Below the pieces are notes generated by a model, which was given only the letters and a program-made list of their open reading frames with translations, was not told the DNA's origin and did no database searches. A DNA stretch of 64,000 nucleotides from assembly GCA_016987375.1 (NCBI GenBank), contig PJRA01000403.1, forward strand, positions 527,402-591,401, given 5' to 3'. The position numbers and the translations under genes were made by a program. This stretch comes from Brachionus koreanus (taxonomy: Eukaryota > Rotifera > Eurotatoria > Ploima > Brachionidae). Shown in pieces: positions 47,834-58,428 of the stretch; within the stretch, counting starts at the first letter, position 1; each line of letters starts with the position of its first letter.

Positions 47834-49150
47834 ATGTCTAGCAGTTCGTTCAGAGCTGTGGTAAGAAATGCGGGCAATTTGGAGTCTGAGAACAAGATCT
47901 ACGGTAGTTTTAGGTCCTTGAACAAATTTGAGCCTAATTTCGAGCCAAATAAACGGGATAATATTTTTGAAAAATTCGACATTGAGCCAAACAAAGATGT
48001 GCCTCCGCAACCACCTATTTCAAATGAAGAACGAAGAAGAAGAAAAAAAAACAGACAACAAAGAGAAGCGACCAAAGAGAATGATAGTGCAAAAAATGGC
48101 AGAGAATCCAAGCTGCGATCTTTTAGTAAAGAAGAAATGGAAAAGAATGAGAGAGACCCTGAGGAAAAGATCAAAAAAGCAATGACAAGAGTGGCTAGTA
48201 AGCGTCAAAAACGAGCTGAAAAAAATCATTTAAAAGAAACTGAAAATTTAGCATTTGATCAAAATGAGTTAGATGAAATAGATAAAGATAGAATAGCTAA
48301 TAAAGAGCTTATTGGAAAGAGAAAAAATTCAAGTCCAAAATTAGCATTTCAAGAAAGCAAACCTGAATCGGACACGGATGATGAAAAAGATGCTAAAATT
48401 GAAATTGACAAGATTAAAACTGGAGATTCAAATCAAATACAAAATAAGAAGCTAGTAAGCAATGAATTTTTTGAATCCATTAGGAATGGTGATACACTTG
48501 ATTTTACACTTAGTCCGCCACCTCAAGGGCAATTGGTTCATGGTAAAATAATTTGTAAAAAAGGACTTTTTAATGAATATTTTTTTTACTTGGAAAATTT
48601 TAAAAAATCTGATTTATATATAATGAAAGCTAGCCGTAAGATGACTAGTGCCAAAATTTATTACACAATTGATACAATTAATTATGATCAATTTGGAGAA
48701 GCCTCAACTACAGAGATTAGCTGTGCCAAAGTTATTTCAAATATGTCAAGGAAAAAATTCAAATTAGATCTAAGCAATAATTTTGTTCAATTTAAAAATA
48801 CGGATATATTAGACATATCTTTTAAGAATAAGCCAGGCGATCCCAGAAAAATACTGGCTAGTGCATCTTTATGTCAAGGTGCGCACAATATTAACAATGA
48901 CAAAGTAACATATTTTCTCAAAAATAAACAGCCAGTTTTTAAAATGGATATAAAACGCTATGTCTTAAATTATAATGGAAGAGCCAAGATTTCTTCTAAA
49001 AATAATTTTCAAATAATTGATGAAACATCTCCTGAAGATATTTTGACTCAACTGGGAAAGGTAGAAGACAATGTCTATCATTGTGATTTCGCTTTTCCAA
49101 TAAGTGCTATGCAAGCTTTTGGTTTCGCTTTAGCTAATTTGTGCAAGTAA
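47834..49150 (+). CDS. Tubby-like protein 2, single exon
   Basis: A 438-residue paralogue of the gene at 35928. The N-terminal 210 residues are charged, with the basic cluster EERRRRKKNRQQREATKEN (about 65-83) and two segments absent from paralogue 1 (EKIKKAMTRVAS near 111-122, and AFQESKPESDTDDEKDAKIE near 171-190). The Tubby domain runs from about 212: NGDTLDFTLSPPPQGQLVHG, MKASRKMTSAKIYYTI, RYVLNYNGRAKISSKNNFQI, VYHCDFAFPISAMQAFGFAL. It ends ANLCK, again short of the canonical SFxxKxACE tail, so the truncation predates the duplication. Divergence is concentrated in the N-terminal linker, and the open frame is kept in both copies, which argues for selection. The likely role (phosphoinositide-dependent ciliary cargo adaptor) is inferred from the family and the X-box-like site. 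Confidence 0.82.
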   Translation: MSSSSFRAVVRNAGNLESENKIYGSFRSLNKFEPNFEPNKRDNIFEKFDIEPNKDVPPQPPISNEERRRRKKNRQQREATKENDSAKNGRESKLRSFSKEEMEKNERDPEEKIKKAMTRVASKRQKRAEKNHLKETENLAFDQNELDEIDKDRIANKELIGKRKNSSPKLAFQESKPESDTDDEKDAKIEIDKIKTGDSNQIQNKKLVSNEFFESIRNGDTLDFTLSPPPQGQLVHGKIICKKGLFNEYFFYLENFKKSDLYIMKASRKMTSAKIYYTIDTINYDQFGEASTTEISCAKVISNMSRKKFKLDLSNNFVQFKNTDILDISFKNKPGDPRKILASASLCQGAHNINNDKVTYFLKNKQPVFKMDIKRYVLNYNGRAKISSKNNFQIIDETSPEDILTQLGKVEDNVYHCDFAFPISAMQAFGFALANLCK

Positions 49151-49880
49151 ACATTTAAAATAATTATTGAATTTTTGGCCGGTTTATTATTGAGCTTTTT
49201 TGGTTTGTTTTTTTTTCATTTTTTTTTATTTTTGTAAAAATTTGAATAAAATTTTGAATTTTTGATGTTAATTATTTAGCCAGATTAAATATTTGTCAAT
49301 GAAATGAGATAAAATAACCCAAAATTTTATTTAAAAAATGTTTAAGCAAATTTATTTTAAAATCAAAATATTAGGAAAAAAACCTACATTAAATTTGGAA
49401 AACTGAATGCGTCAAAAGTATAAAAATAAATAAAATTCTTTTCTTTTTTTAAAAAAAAAATTATGACCATTCTAAAATATTAGCTTATTTGAAAAAAGAT
49501 TATTTTTTTTGATTATTTAATGCATGAGGAAAAGTTGCCAATTAAAATACTAAAATACTATTGACGATATCGAATATACTGTTTAACGAAATTTAACGAT
49601 TTGAATTTAATTTTTTAAGTAAAAAAATTAATTTATCTCTAAATAATATATTTATAAAACATAAATCTAATAGTTTAAATTAGAAATTATATATAAAAAA
49701 AGTGAGTCAATTAGTTGAATATTTTAAATAATGCAAAAAAATTTTAAAGTAAAAATTAATAATATAAAATTAAATGCATTGAATTTAATTCAGATTTGAA
49801 TTTTAATAAAAAATCTATGAAAAAGGCCGAGTAAAATTTTTTTTTAAATTTTTTAATTTATTTTTATAAAAAAATAATGT
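49151..49880. repeat. 3' flank and mariner-associated repeat, copy 1
   Basis: After the Tubby 3' flank, 49580-49850 resembles 53860-54120 (..TTAACGATTTGAA.., ..GAAAAAGGCCGAGTAAAA.. versus ..AAAAGGGCGAGTAAAA..). It leads straight into the mariner relic, so it is probably the element's own 3' region. Confidence 0.55.
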
Positions 49881-50540
49881 TTAATCTTCTAAATATAAGC
49901 CACTATTCTCTATAATCCTTAGTCATCTATCACCGAATTCCATTGTTCTCTTGTAGCATTCACGGCTTTTGGAGTCAAAAAATTCACTTCTTCAACTTGA
50001 TCTTGGTAAAATTCAGTCCTCTATTAAGATGATAATCAGAAGAAAAAATATCTGGACTGTATGCTAGATTGCATTCAGCTATTCTATTTTTGCCATTGTT
50101 CTTCTAGCTGTTTGAGCTTTAGCGTTATCTTGAAAAAACACATCTAGTTCTAGGTTGGCCTCTTTTCACGACTAGCTGAGCTGGTTAAGATGAGTCAAAC
50201 CATTTTAAATAAGTTTCCTAGAAATTTCAATGAAAATCGAAATCTATCAAATCACATGAAACAACTGGGCAACGTCGATTAGCTTTGTTAATCAAATAAA
50301 GATGACGAGATATCGTAAATTTAGAAATCTAAAGGTTATTTGGTTTTTTGTATCTACTAAGCTTTGGATTGCTTTTAACAACCATACGCAAATCATTCTG
50401 TTCAAGAATAGCTGGTATACCTGGTCTTCCTTCTTCTAAATTGGCACTATTAAATATTTTAAAATCAATCTCAAGAACACCAAGCACATTTTCACCTTCC
50501 AACCAAGAAAATTCTTGACTAATTTTTTTCAATAAAGAAG
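49881..50540 (-). pseudogene. mariner transposase pseudogene
   Basis: Read leftward from 50540: FNSANLEEGRPGIPAILEQN, then DLRMVVKSNPKLS (second HTH of mariner transposases); then FFQDNAKAQTARRTMAKIE (second catalytic Asp) at about 50135-50080; then, after a frameshift, YSPDIFSSDYHLNRGLN (third Asp) at about 50065-50015; finally FFDSKSRECYKRTMEFGDR and IIENSGLYLED with TAA at 49881. A TGA stands where Trp is expected near the end. The coding space is about 660 bp instead of about 1 kb, so part of the catalytic domain is deleted. Confidence 0.85.
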
Positions 50541-51285
50541 TAAAACTAAAAAATTATAAAATTTGCATTTTATAAAATATTTTTAGATGAACAAAGAGTT
50601 AGGCATATCAATTTGAGAAGCATCTAATTATGTTTATTTTTTAAACATATAATATGACTTAAATTTTAGAATTACCAAGATATCCAAAAATATCCAAACT
50701 TTTAGAAAAATGCAAAATTTTCACACTAAACAAAATACTTTGATTAAACATATAGAACTCTTACTAAAAAGATCAAAAGTATCTTAATTCATCAACCTAA
50801 TTCATTGAAATGAAACACAGAAAAAATGATAGGCGCAGTAGTAGAGGAGAAAATTCATTAGGCAGAAAATGTATTAATTCATAGCTAAAAAAAAAACATT
50901 TATGGTATACATTTAATTATTAATTAACAAAAATAATCCTTATTTGAGTATTTTTATTTTTAAAAATAGTTTAATACATCAAAAACTAATTTCAGACTAA
51001 TTTTTTGAATAAAAGCTTCATTTTTACGAGCTTACTCCAACTAAAACTCAAAAATCCATTATTATTTTCGAAAAAAAGACAAAATTTTGTATAATCTTGT
51101 AAATTCCTATAATTATATATTTATCAGATCATTATTTTCTTTTTAAATTTAAATTTTAGACAAGCATTATTGGGAACCCGATAATATGGTCGAAAAAACA
51201 ATATTTATTTATTTATATCTATTTATTTATTTTTTTTATATTTTTTACTAGTAATGAAATTTAAAATTAATAAAATTGAAAAATT
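50541..51285. other. Intergenic, no gene seen
   Basis: AT-rich. The right end contains TTTATT repeats (51190-51230), which read as AATAAA on the minus strand and could polyadenylate the Cys-rich peptide gene. Confidence 0.45.
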
Positions 51286-51534
51286 CTATGGTTTACAGAA
51301 GATACAGATACCATTTGAGTTCCAAGTGAGACACAAGCATTTTTCCAATGGATTCTCAATGTTTGATTTCAAAGCTCGTGATGATTGGCAAGCTTCACCA
51401 CCTCCCCATTGGATGCACAAACCTCCTAACCATTGAGCGATGCAATAGCAAGCTTTGCTTTCTGGCTCAGCTGGGACAGCTACGGCTACAGAGAACAAAA
51501 CGGCAATTGATAAAATTACAGCTAACAATTTCAT
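51286..51534 (-). CDS. Secreted eight-cysteine peptide, single exon
   Basis: An 82-residue protein, ATG at 51534, TAG at 51286. Residues 1-20 (MKLLAVILSIAVLFSVAVAV) are a textbook signal peptide; cleavage is likely around residue 20-24. The mature part of about 58-62 residues has eight cysteines at 29, 31, 40, 49, 66, 68, 77 and 80, arranged CxC-x8-C-x8-C-x16-CxC-x8-C-x2-C, enough for four disulphides. It has a Gly/Trp-rich stretch between Cys31 and Cys49 (QWLGGLC, WGGGEAC). The two-fold recurrence of CxC-x8-C suggests two half-domains. I do not recognise the family; it could be an antimicrobial, inhibitory or signalling peptide, and nothing shows toxicity. A TATA box lies 40 bp upstream. G+C is clearly above the flanks. 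Confidence 0.75.
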   Translation of the reverse strand: MKLLAVILSIAVLFSVAVAVPAEPESKACYCIAQWLGGLCIQWGGGEACQSSRALKSNIENPLEKCLCLTWNSNGICIFCKP

Positions 51535-51574
51535 TATGATTTTTTTTCTTAAACATTTTCTTTGATTGACAAAA

Positions 51575-51582
51575 TATTTATA
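51575..51582 (-). promoter_or_regulatory. TATA box of the Cys-rich peptide gene
   Basis: TATAAATA on the minus strand, 40 bp before the ATG. This implies a 5'-UTR of only about 10-15 nt. AT-rich context weakens the call, but position and match are good. Confidence 0.45.
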
Positions 51583-52075
51583 TTGAATTGATGAGAAGCT
51601 AAAATCTGGTTTCCTTTCCCCTACTGATATTATCTTAAAACCTCTACCCCCGTCTAATTTTACGTTGCATCAATGTAAAAGGCGTGATTCTCAAACAAAA
51701 ATAGACAATAAAAAAATTTTTACATTTGAATTTTTTCTAAATATTTTATTAATTTAAATTATTTTTTTATAAAGATTTTTTTAAGTTCAATTTAAAATGT
51801 TCAGCTGATTGTCTAACGGTAGGAAAAAAAACGTTTTCATTTTTAGACTTTGAATTAAAGTATAAACAACTTTTTAGCATTTATAAAATCCTTTGTCATT
51901 TTTATTTAAAGTGAAGAATTATATCAACAAAAAATCAGTTATTGACTTATGGCCATTAAAATAAGCTTTGATTTGCAATGTAAAAATAAATTAATAAAAA
52001 AAAACTTGAATAAAAAGTTTTCAAATTAAAAAATCAAAGGTAGACTAGTTTTGATTTTCTTCACTTAGTTTGAAT
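51583..52075. other. Spacer between the two small minus-strand genes
   Basis: Mostly AT-rich. 51600-51690 is slightly richer in G+C and may be proximal promoter of the peptide gene. No other feature. Confidence 0.4.
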
Positions 52076-52459
52076 TCAGTTCTTTTTAAAGCAAAGAACC
52101 CATGACACGGCTATTAGAGCAATTAAACTGACCAAAATGAGTGCAGAAGCTGATGCTATTGAAGCGATAGCGACTGTTTTTGATGGATTATTGTCGTTAA
52201 TATATTCAATAACGCCAAATACTAAAAGACCAATACCAGCTAATAAACCGAAAACTCCAATAAAAGCAAGAACTTTTGCAACTGTTTCTTTGCAAGAGCT
52301 TTTTTGCTTAATAGTCCTCTGATGTCGCTTGTTTAATGGTCTATTTGCTAAATTGGGTTGACTGTTCCGGCTTGATGAAGTTTTTCTATTGGTATTCTCA
52401 TCTTGTTGATGGTTTAGGCCTTCTCTGTTATTATGCCCATTAGTATTTAAAAATATCAT
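52076..52459 (-). CDS. Small membrane protein with two TM helices, unknown family
   Basis: A 127-residue protein, ATG at 52459, stop at 52076. Residues 1-56 are hydrophilic, Asn/Gln/Arg-rich (NLANRPLNKRHQRTIKQKSS) and probably cytosolic. Two hydrophobic helices follow, about 61-84 (VLAFIGVFGLLAGIGLLVFG) and about 96-122 (Ala/Ser/Ile/Leu-rich, ending VSWVLCF), linked by a short polar loop (IEYINDNNPS). The tail is FKKN. Both termini would face the same side. No family is recognised. The even reading frame with higher G+C than its flanks supports a real gene. It lies in the same orientation as the secreted peptide gene but 540 bp away with its own spacer. Confidence 0.65.
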   Translation of the reverse strand: MIFLNTNGHNNREGLNHQQDENTNRKTSSSRNSQPNLANRPLNKRHQRTIKQKSSCKETVAKVLAFIGVFGLLAGIGLLVFGVIEYINDNNPSKTVAIASIASASALILVSLIALIAVSWVLCFKKN

Positions 52460-53859
52460 TTTATATTTCTAATTTTTAGCTTTTAAAATAAAAAAATAAG
52501 GTATTGATTTTGAAAATGCAAAGATTTCCTGAATTATTACTTAATTTTAATATTAGTTTTTTGGTCGGGTTTCGAATCGATAATGTAAAAAAATTTTAAT
52601 TTAGCTAAAAAAAATAAAGTTGCTACTTAAATATTCGAACAAACATTGTGATTAAATAAAACTTTAGACTTTTGAAAGTTTTTTATTTGTCTGGCAAGTA
52701 TCATGGACACAATAATAAAAAGTGTTCTAACAAAAAAAAGCTACTATTTTTGCCTATTAATGTTTAATTTAGTTTAATTTTTTATGCGTCGTCAGTTAAT
52801 TAATTTAAATTCTAAAAATTTCTTGTTTTCCAAAGATTGACAAAATGTTTAAATGAGATGATTTTTAGGTTTATTTTTTATAGGGTGCCAAATTATTTCA
52901 GGTTTTTATTATTAATAATAGTCATAATTTTTTTTGCCAAAGACATTTTAAATGAATTTAAGTCAACTTTTTAAACAGTTGTTATATCAAGAAAATATAC
53001 TTTCAATTTACTTAAAAAAGAAAACTTTTTTATTTTAGTTCTTGAAAACAAAATTTTTGCTGTTGGATGCTAATCAAAAAAAAATATTTTTTTAAAAAAT
53101 AAATAACATTAATAAAACTTGTTACTCTATAAAAACAATGGTGTTTCGATTGAGTTTTTTTTAACATATTCAAAAATAAATAGCAATATTTATGGAATCA
53201 ATATCTCCCAAAAGAAGTGTAAAGTAGAATTTTTTAAGGAGTTTTTTTTAGAAACTTAGGTTTACAATTAAAGCAAATAAAAATAAACCTCATCATTTTT
53301 TTAATTTTAATTTTTCAAAAAGAAAGTTTATTAATCAAAATTAAAAGTCGAGAAATTTTAGGATTAATTTATAATCAAATGATCGAAAGAAAAAAAATTT
53401 ACAAATTAAAAATTTTAGTATTCAAATTAACCAGAAACTCTGAAAAATTTTAGAATCCAAACAAATTTAAATGCTCTCTGAAATTTATCTATTCTGTTAA
53501 TTTAAATAAAAAAATAGCAATTAATTAGTTTATAATAAAAAAATATTTTTATAATAAGAAAATCTCAATTACTTTCGAAAATTATTTAATAATAATAATT
53601 TTTTTTTAATTTATGAGACATCTATATATGATCTTCACTTCTAGAAAAATATTTTTGATTAAGTGATAAAATCTTTTAATTGTAAAATATGTCATTTACT
53701 TGATCTTGATAAAGACGATAAATAATGATATGGCAAATATAATAAATTAATTTTTCAAGCTTTCTTAAACGAAAAAATTAAAAGTATTGAAATTTTCTAA
53801 AAGCAAATGCAAGTGGTTCTTTTTAATTAAGCTTTAAGAAATTCAAAAAGTACCAATAT
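52460..53859. other. Intergenic, no gene seen
   Basis: AT-rich. The first bases are the likely promoter of the two-TM gene. No other feature. Confidence 0.4.
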
Positions 53860-54175
53860 TTTTATTTTTTAACGTAAATTAACGATTTGAAATTTTAAAT
53901 TTTTCTAGTAAAAAAATAAACTGATCTCAAATTTATAATACGTAATTTAATTTTTATTTAATAAATATTTGATGATTTAATAAAAATTTATATAAAATTA
54001 TATAATTATATATAAAAAAGTTATTAAAAAAAAATTGAATATTTCAATAAAAAGTTCTAATCTATTATAAAAGGGCGAGTAAAAATTTTTTTTAACTTTT
54101 TTTAATTTATTTTTATAAAAAAAATAAAGTAAAATTCAGTCCTCTATGAAGATGATAATAAGAAGGAAAAAGATT
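53860..54175 (-). repeat. Mariner-associated repeat, copy 2
   Basis: Resembles 49580-50060 but lacks the part equal to 49881-50005, and keeps GTAAAATTCAGTCCTCTATG, then AAGATGATAAT, which is the coding stretch just after the third catalytic Asp. A deleted sister of the mariner at 49.9 kb. Confidence 0.6.
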
Positions 54176-54208
54176 TGGCTTTCTTCGTAAATAGCAAGAC
54201 ACATTTTT

Positions 54209-55047
54209 TTTTCGAAAATTTTTACTCATTTTTATTATCTGTGTCTGTTGGATTGAAGACAACTTTAATTTCTCGTTGTTTAATTTCATTTGGTTGTTTA
54301 TATACCAATTACCTACTCTACTATTAATTACTTCTTTTGGTAGTTTACTTTTGGTTCTACCGATTAGATAGCCTAATATTTGTTGGCATATTTTGCGATT
54401 TTTACGGTCGATTAAAAATAAATATTGAGATCAGATATCAAGAGTATAAACAGAGTAGAGCCAAGACTCTACCTTAAATAACACCTGCTTCAACAATTTT
54501 TCATTTTTATTCATGATCATTCATTCTGTCTCTCTGCTTACGGTTTGTTAAGTAGGAGGCTATTATCAAGTCTATGGAGCTTTGTTAAAAGTATTTAGTG
54601 GCCAACTAAATCGAAAGCTTTGGCGAAGTCAACGAATATAGCTAGAATTGATTATTTTCTATCGATCACCATACTCGAGTCATCAATTACTTTAATCACA
54701 ACATCCATTTTGCTCATACCTGGAAAAACTGTGTTGCCAGTTGGTCTGTCAGATGCTGTGTGTATTGTCAATAGTAAATCTAAAGATGATTTTTTCGAAA
54801 ACTTTGATAAAATAGATGTTATACTAATTAGTCTAAAAATCTCCTGGGTCTTTCGGGTGCTCAACTTTTATAATTGATATTATGTTTGCTTGTTCCCGTT
54901 GTGTCGTTTAGATTAAGCGCCAATTATTCATTTGTCTCCATCTTTTTGGAATTCATTCTTAATTTTGTTATTAATTATTAAAAGTATCTTGTTTTACTTA
55001 AGTTGTGTAATTCAAAAATTGAGTAAATTTTAACAAAAAATATTTGA
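54209..55047 (-). mobile_element. LINE fragment, possibly bounded by 26-bp direct repeats
   Basis: CTTCGTAAATAGCAAGACAC(ATTTTT) occurs at 54183-54208 and again at 55048-55073. The interval begins with poly-T, as expected for the 3' end of a minus-oriented LINE, and contains decayed RT. Minus-strand pieces: RLISITSILSKFSKK (about 54830), AIFVDFAKAFDLVGH (the DFxKAFD motif, about 54630) and an AGVI-GRVLALLCLY relic of the GVPQGSVLGPLLF block (about 54480). Multiple stops and frameshifts. Direct repeats of 26 bp are long for a target duplication, so that reading is tentative. Confidence 0.65.
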
Positions 55048-55289
55048 CTTCGTAAATAGCAAGACACATTTTTGTTTGTTCGTAACTATCGCCGTTCAAC
55101 ACTGGGACTGAAAGAGCTTATGTGTTGAAAAAAATAAATTTCGTGTTTTTATCATAAATAAAAAGATGAAAAATGTGCATTATTAAACTGAAATGGAATG
55201 TTGTGCTTCAAAATACCCAACACCGGCCTATTTTTAGTGGAATTCTCAAACTATTTTGAATCAAAAAATTTTTTTTTTAATGGTTAACA

Positions 55290-55760
55290 TGGTTTTAGGC
55301 CTGGTCATTCATGCCAAACTACTCTTCATGAATATTTGAGTGAAATAAATCAAGCCAAGGAAAATAAACTAACAACTCTATCATTATTTATCGATTTTAG
55401 AAAAGCTTTTGATGTGATAGATTCCAATCTTTTGTTCTTAAAGTTGATTCGCTATGGGTTTGATAATAATTCCTTAGGTCTTCTATCCAATTACTTTACT
55501 AAAAGAACACAAATAGTTCATTTTTGGAATGAAAAATCTAAACCTTAATCACTCAAGTTAGATGTTCCACAAGGTTCAGTATTAGGTGCACTTTTTTTAC
55601 TCATTTTTATTAATTATTTCCCATATCTTTTAGGAAAATTTAACATAAAAATGGTTGCTGATGACACAACAATTATTCTTATTCAGATAAAAACTTGGAA
55701 AGTGCTTCACTTAATTTTTCAGCTACTATTACAACTCTTAGTGATTGGGGTTCTTAAAAC
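55290..55760 (+). pseudogene. LINE reverse transcriptase core
   Basis: Contiguous frame: GFRPGHSCQTTLHEYLSE at about 55297, LFIDFRKAFDVIDSNLLFLK (RT motif A, catalytic Asp), one TAA at about 55546, then LDVPQGSVLGALFLLIFI (motif B) and KMVADDTTIIL (motif C, ADD). A single stop splits an otherwise open RT, so this is the youngest LINE copy in the window. Same family as 20196 (HEYLSE). Confidence 0.88.
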
Positions 55761-57159
55761 AAGTTGGATATATAATGATCTTGTCGAATAAACGAACTAA
55801 ATTGTGGAAAAGGCATACAAGTCCTAGATTAAATAATGCTCTTAGGTTTTAAGATTGATCAAACTCTTAATTTTTCAAAGCATGCATGTAGTATATCAGT
55901 TGTAAACAAAAACTATTTAATATTAACCCATGAAAAAAATTTGAAAGAGACTTAAAAGATGTGGTTTAGAAAAATGACGAGAAAAATCAAAGATCGTGAG
56001 AATTTTCTTTCGAGATTCTCTAGAGAATAAGGTTACGTTTTTCTCTTAGATATCTCTTCATTTTTTATAGATATTCTCGAATTTATTTTTTTTTATTATT
56101 TTAAATAAAACCAAGTGAATTTATATTTAATATTTTTATTAAAGCTTTAAATTAAAATTTTAATTTCACGATTTTAAATTTAAAAAAAAAATGAATGTTA
56201 ATTATTTAGAAAATTTGAAACAAAATTGCTATTAATTTTAATTGAAAAAAATACACGGAAAAAATATTAATTAATCAAAATTTATGAAAATATTTAATTT
56301 AATATTAAAATTTTTGTTTCAAAACATAACTTTTTTCTGATTTTTGTGTCCCAGCATTTTCTATTAGCAATTGTTACACATTCTTTCCAGGTTTGCTCGA
56401 ACTTGTCTGGAGATGATCTAGCTTTTGCTATTGCACATTCTAAATAAAAACTATTTAGATTTGTTATTTTTTTAAAATTACATTCTTTTCAAAATTTCAA
56501 CTTTTTCTGACTCAAGTGGAAGACTTTTTGACTTGGAAATTTGACCCGCAAAATTATTGATACCATTTTTTCTTTCTTCTTCAGAAAAAAGAACCTCCAT
56601 TAAAGAAGTTATGTATTTATTTCATGAAGATGCAGCAGTGTCAAGCAAATTTTTCCCATTCCACATCTAAAATATTAGAACTGTTATTTGAATTTTGTAG
56701 AATTTTTTTTTTTCAATATTGCTAAAAAAGTACCACTTCTGCTGGCCAAATTTGTTTTTTTTTTGTTTTCTTTTGGTATTATCTAACACTTCAATCAGCA
56801 TTGACTTAATTTCATCCATTTTCATATGTAATAATTCAACTTCCTTTTTAAGCTTTAAATAGAAAAATACTACTCCTAAATTTGTTAATCAAGGCTTTCT
56901 GAAACAAAAAAAGAAAGAACGATGGGAAAATAAAAACAAAAAATTTAAAAAATAAAAAATTTTACTTATTTTTTATGATTAATTATTTGAATTATCGTCA
57001 TTATTTGGTATATTTTGGTATAATTATGGAAAATTAGCCACAAAAAAACTCAACATTTGATTTTTATTTTTACTTTATTTTATTTTTTGCTTACTTTTTT
57101 TTTGACATCGCCAGAATTGACGTCAATATGAATAAATAAGAAAATAAGAAATAGAAAAA
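55761..57159. other. Insert-rich spacer inside the LINE remains
   Basis: About 1.4 kb of AT-rich DNA separates the RT core from a C-terminal LINE piece. A stretch at 55960-56050 repeats GAGAATTTT/TTCTCTAGAGA-type motifs. No recognisable gene; probably inserted or heavily decayed sequence. Confidence 0.4.
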
Positions 57160-57451
57160 TATCTTTCTACTTCTGTTAAAATTCATTTTTCTAAGTAGTT
57201 TGTTTTGCCATATTTTGATTATTGTTCAACTTGGCTTATATGCTTTTCAGCATAGAACACTTGATAGGATGTTATCTTTTGCCTATAAAACATTGTATTT
57301 TCATTATTCTCTTGAAAATTTAAGATCGAAATTGAAGAAAAAGGTCTCAATAACTTTAAAATACATTTTAAGGAATAGCAACAGTCTTATTGAACCTATG
57401 TCAAAAACGGCCAATGGTGAAAAAACTTTTGAATATTTTTATACTTTGTAA
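57160..57451 (+). pseudogene. LINE ORF2 C-terminal fragment
   Basis: Reads FVLPYFDYCSTWL-like at its start (frame from about 57197), then FQHRTLDRMLSFAYKTLYFH, matching the LV.PYFDYCS..W.......L..LQ..A region after the RT of CR1/Jockey-like LINEs. It is followed by the 3' tail repeated elsewhere (57660-57700). It may be the 3' half of the LINE at 55.3 kb. Confidence 0.75.
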
Positions 57452-57639
57452 CCAAGAGATTAATGTAAATTTTTTTTAACATTCAAGCTTTCTATATTTA
57501 ATAAGCTTTCTAAATTTTGAAAAAAAAATCAAAAAATTTAAATTAAATGTTTCAATTTTTAACTTTTTTAAATAATTTTTTATACTTGATACTTTGATTT
57601 GCAAGAATTATTTTTTTAAAATTAAATAAATGAAGTTTA

Positions 57640-57745
57640 GTCGGTCATTAAAGACATGAGCACTAGCCTGTTGATTAGCCTTGAAATTGAAATAGAATCT
57701 TGTGCTTCAAAATACCCAATGACGGTCAATTTTTGTTGTCACTCT
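57640..57745 (+). repeat. LINE 3'-tail-like repeat
   Basis: GCCTGTTGATTAGCCTTGAA at 57667 recurs at about 20905 (diverged) and in inverse at 3260-3295. The following TGTGCTTCAAAATACCCAA also occurs at 55203. It probably represents the 3'-UTR of the LINE family. Confidence 0.6.
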
Positions 57746-57748
57746 TAA

Positions 57749-57963
57749 CACTAGAAAGACCGGCTGATTTCTCATAAAAATTTCAAATAAAGTTATAAAG
57801 ATAAATTAAAAATCTTCCTTAAAAATTTATTAATTTTCTAAAAAATTACAATCAAGATTTTTAGCTTATAAAAATTATTTTTTAAAATTTTATTTTTATG
57901 TGATAAAATCAAAGTTTAAATTTTTCAAAAAGGGGTCTAAAAAACCCCTCGGACGTTCTAGTG
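57749..57963. mobile_element. piggyBac-like MITE with TTAA duplication
   Basis: A 215-bp element with ends CACTAGAAAGACCGG and, reversed, CACTAGAACGTCCGAG, flanked by TTAA on both sides (57745-57748, 57964-57967). The right subterminal hairpin AGGGGTCTAAAAAACCCCT is shared with the next element. Noncoding. Confidence 0.9.
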
Positions 57964-58156
57964 TTAAGCTTGAGTGGAGTGGAATTAATGAATTTTCAGA
58001 ACCTAAGTATTTTTATTTTGGTAAGCTTATCGAAATGAGAATCCGCTTTTAGATATCAAAATCACAAAAATAGAGAGTTAGTCGGAGATTCAAACCAACA
58101 TGCAAAAAAATAGTTGCAAATATCAAATTTTTTATTATTATTGACTATTTTTTTAG

Positions 58157-58428
58157 CACTAGAAAGCCCGGCTGATTTCTCATAAAAATTTCAAATAAAT
58201 TTATTAGGATAAATTGAACATTTTCTTTAATTATTAATTCATTTTCTAGAAAATTAGAATCAAAATTTTAAACTAATAAAAGCCATTTTGTAAAATTCTA
58301 TTTGTATTGTTGTAGAGTGTCAAGCAATAATAAAAGAATAGAACATGGTATTAAATACAACAGTTTTTTTATAAAATTTAAGTTTCAATTTATCAAAAAG
58401 GGGTCTAAAAACCCCTTGGACGTTAGTT
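58157..58428. mobile_element. Second piggyBac-like MITE, longer copy
   Basis: Left end CACTAGAAAGCCCGGCTGAT, preceded by TTAG. The right part has AAAAAGGGGTCTAAAAACCC and GGACGTTAG, with the terminal bases eroded (CTAGTG lost). It keeps about 60 bp of internal sequence that the copy at 57749 lacks. Parallel orientation, 193 bp apart. Confidence 0.8.

Larger units (their letters stand above)
47450..49310 (+). repeat. Segmental duplication block B, copy 2 (contains Tubby gene 2)
   Basis: Partner of 35610-37360. See the Tubby genes. Confidence 0.85.
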
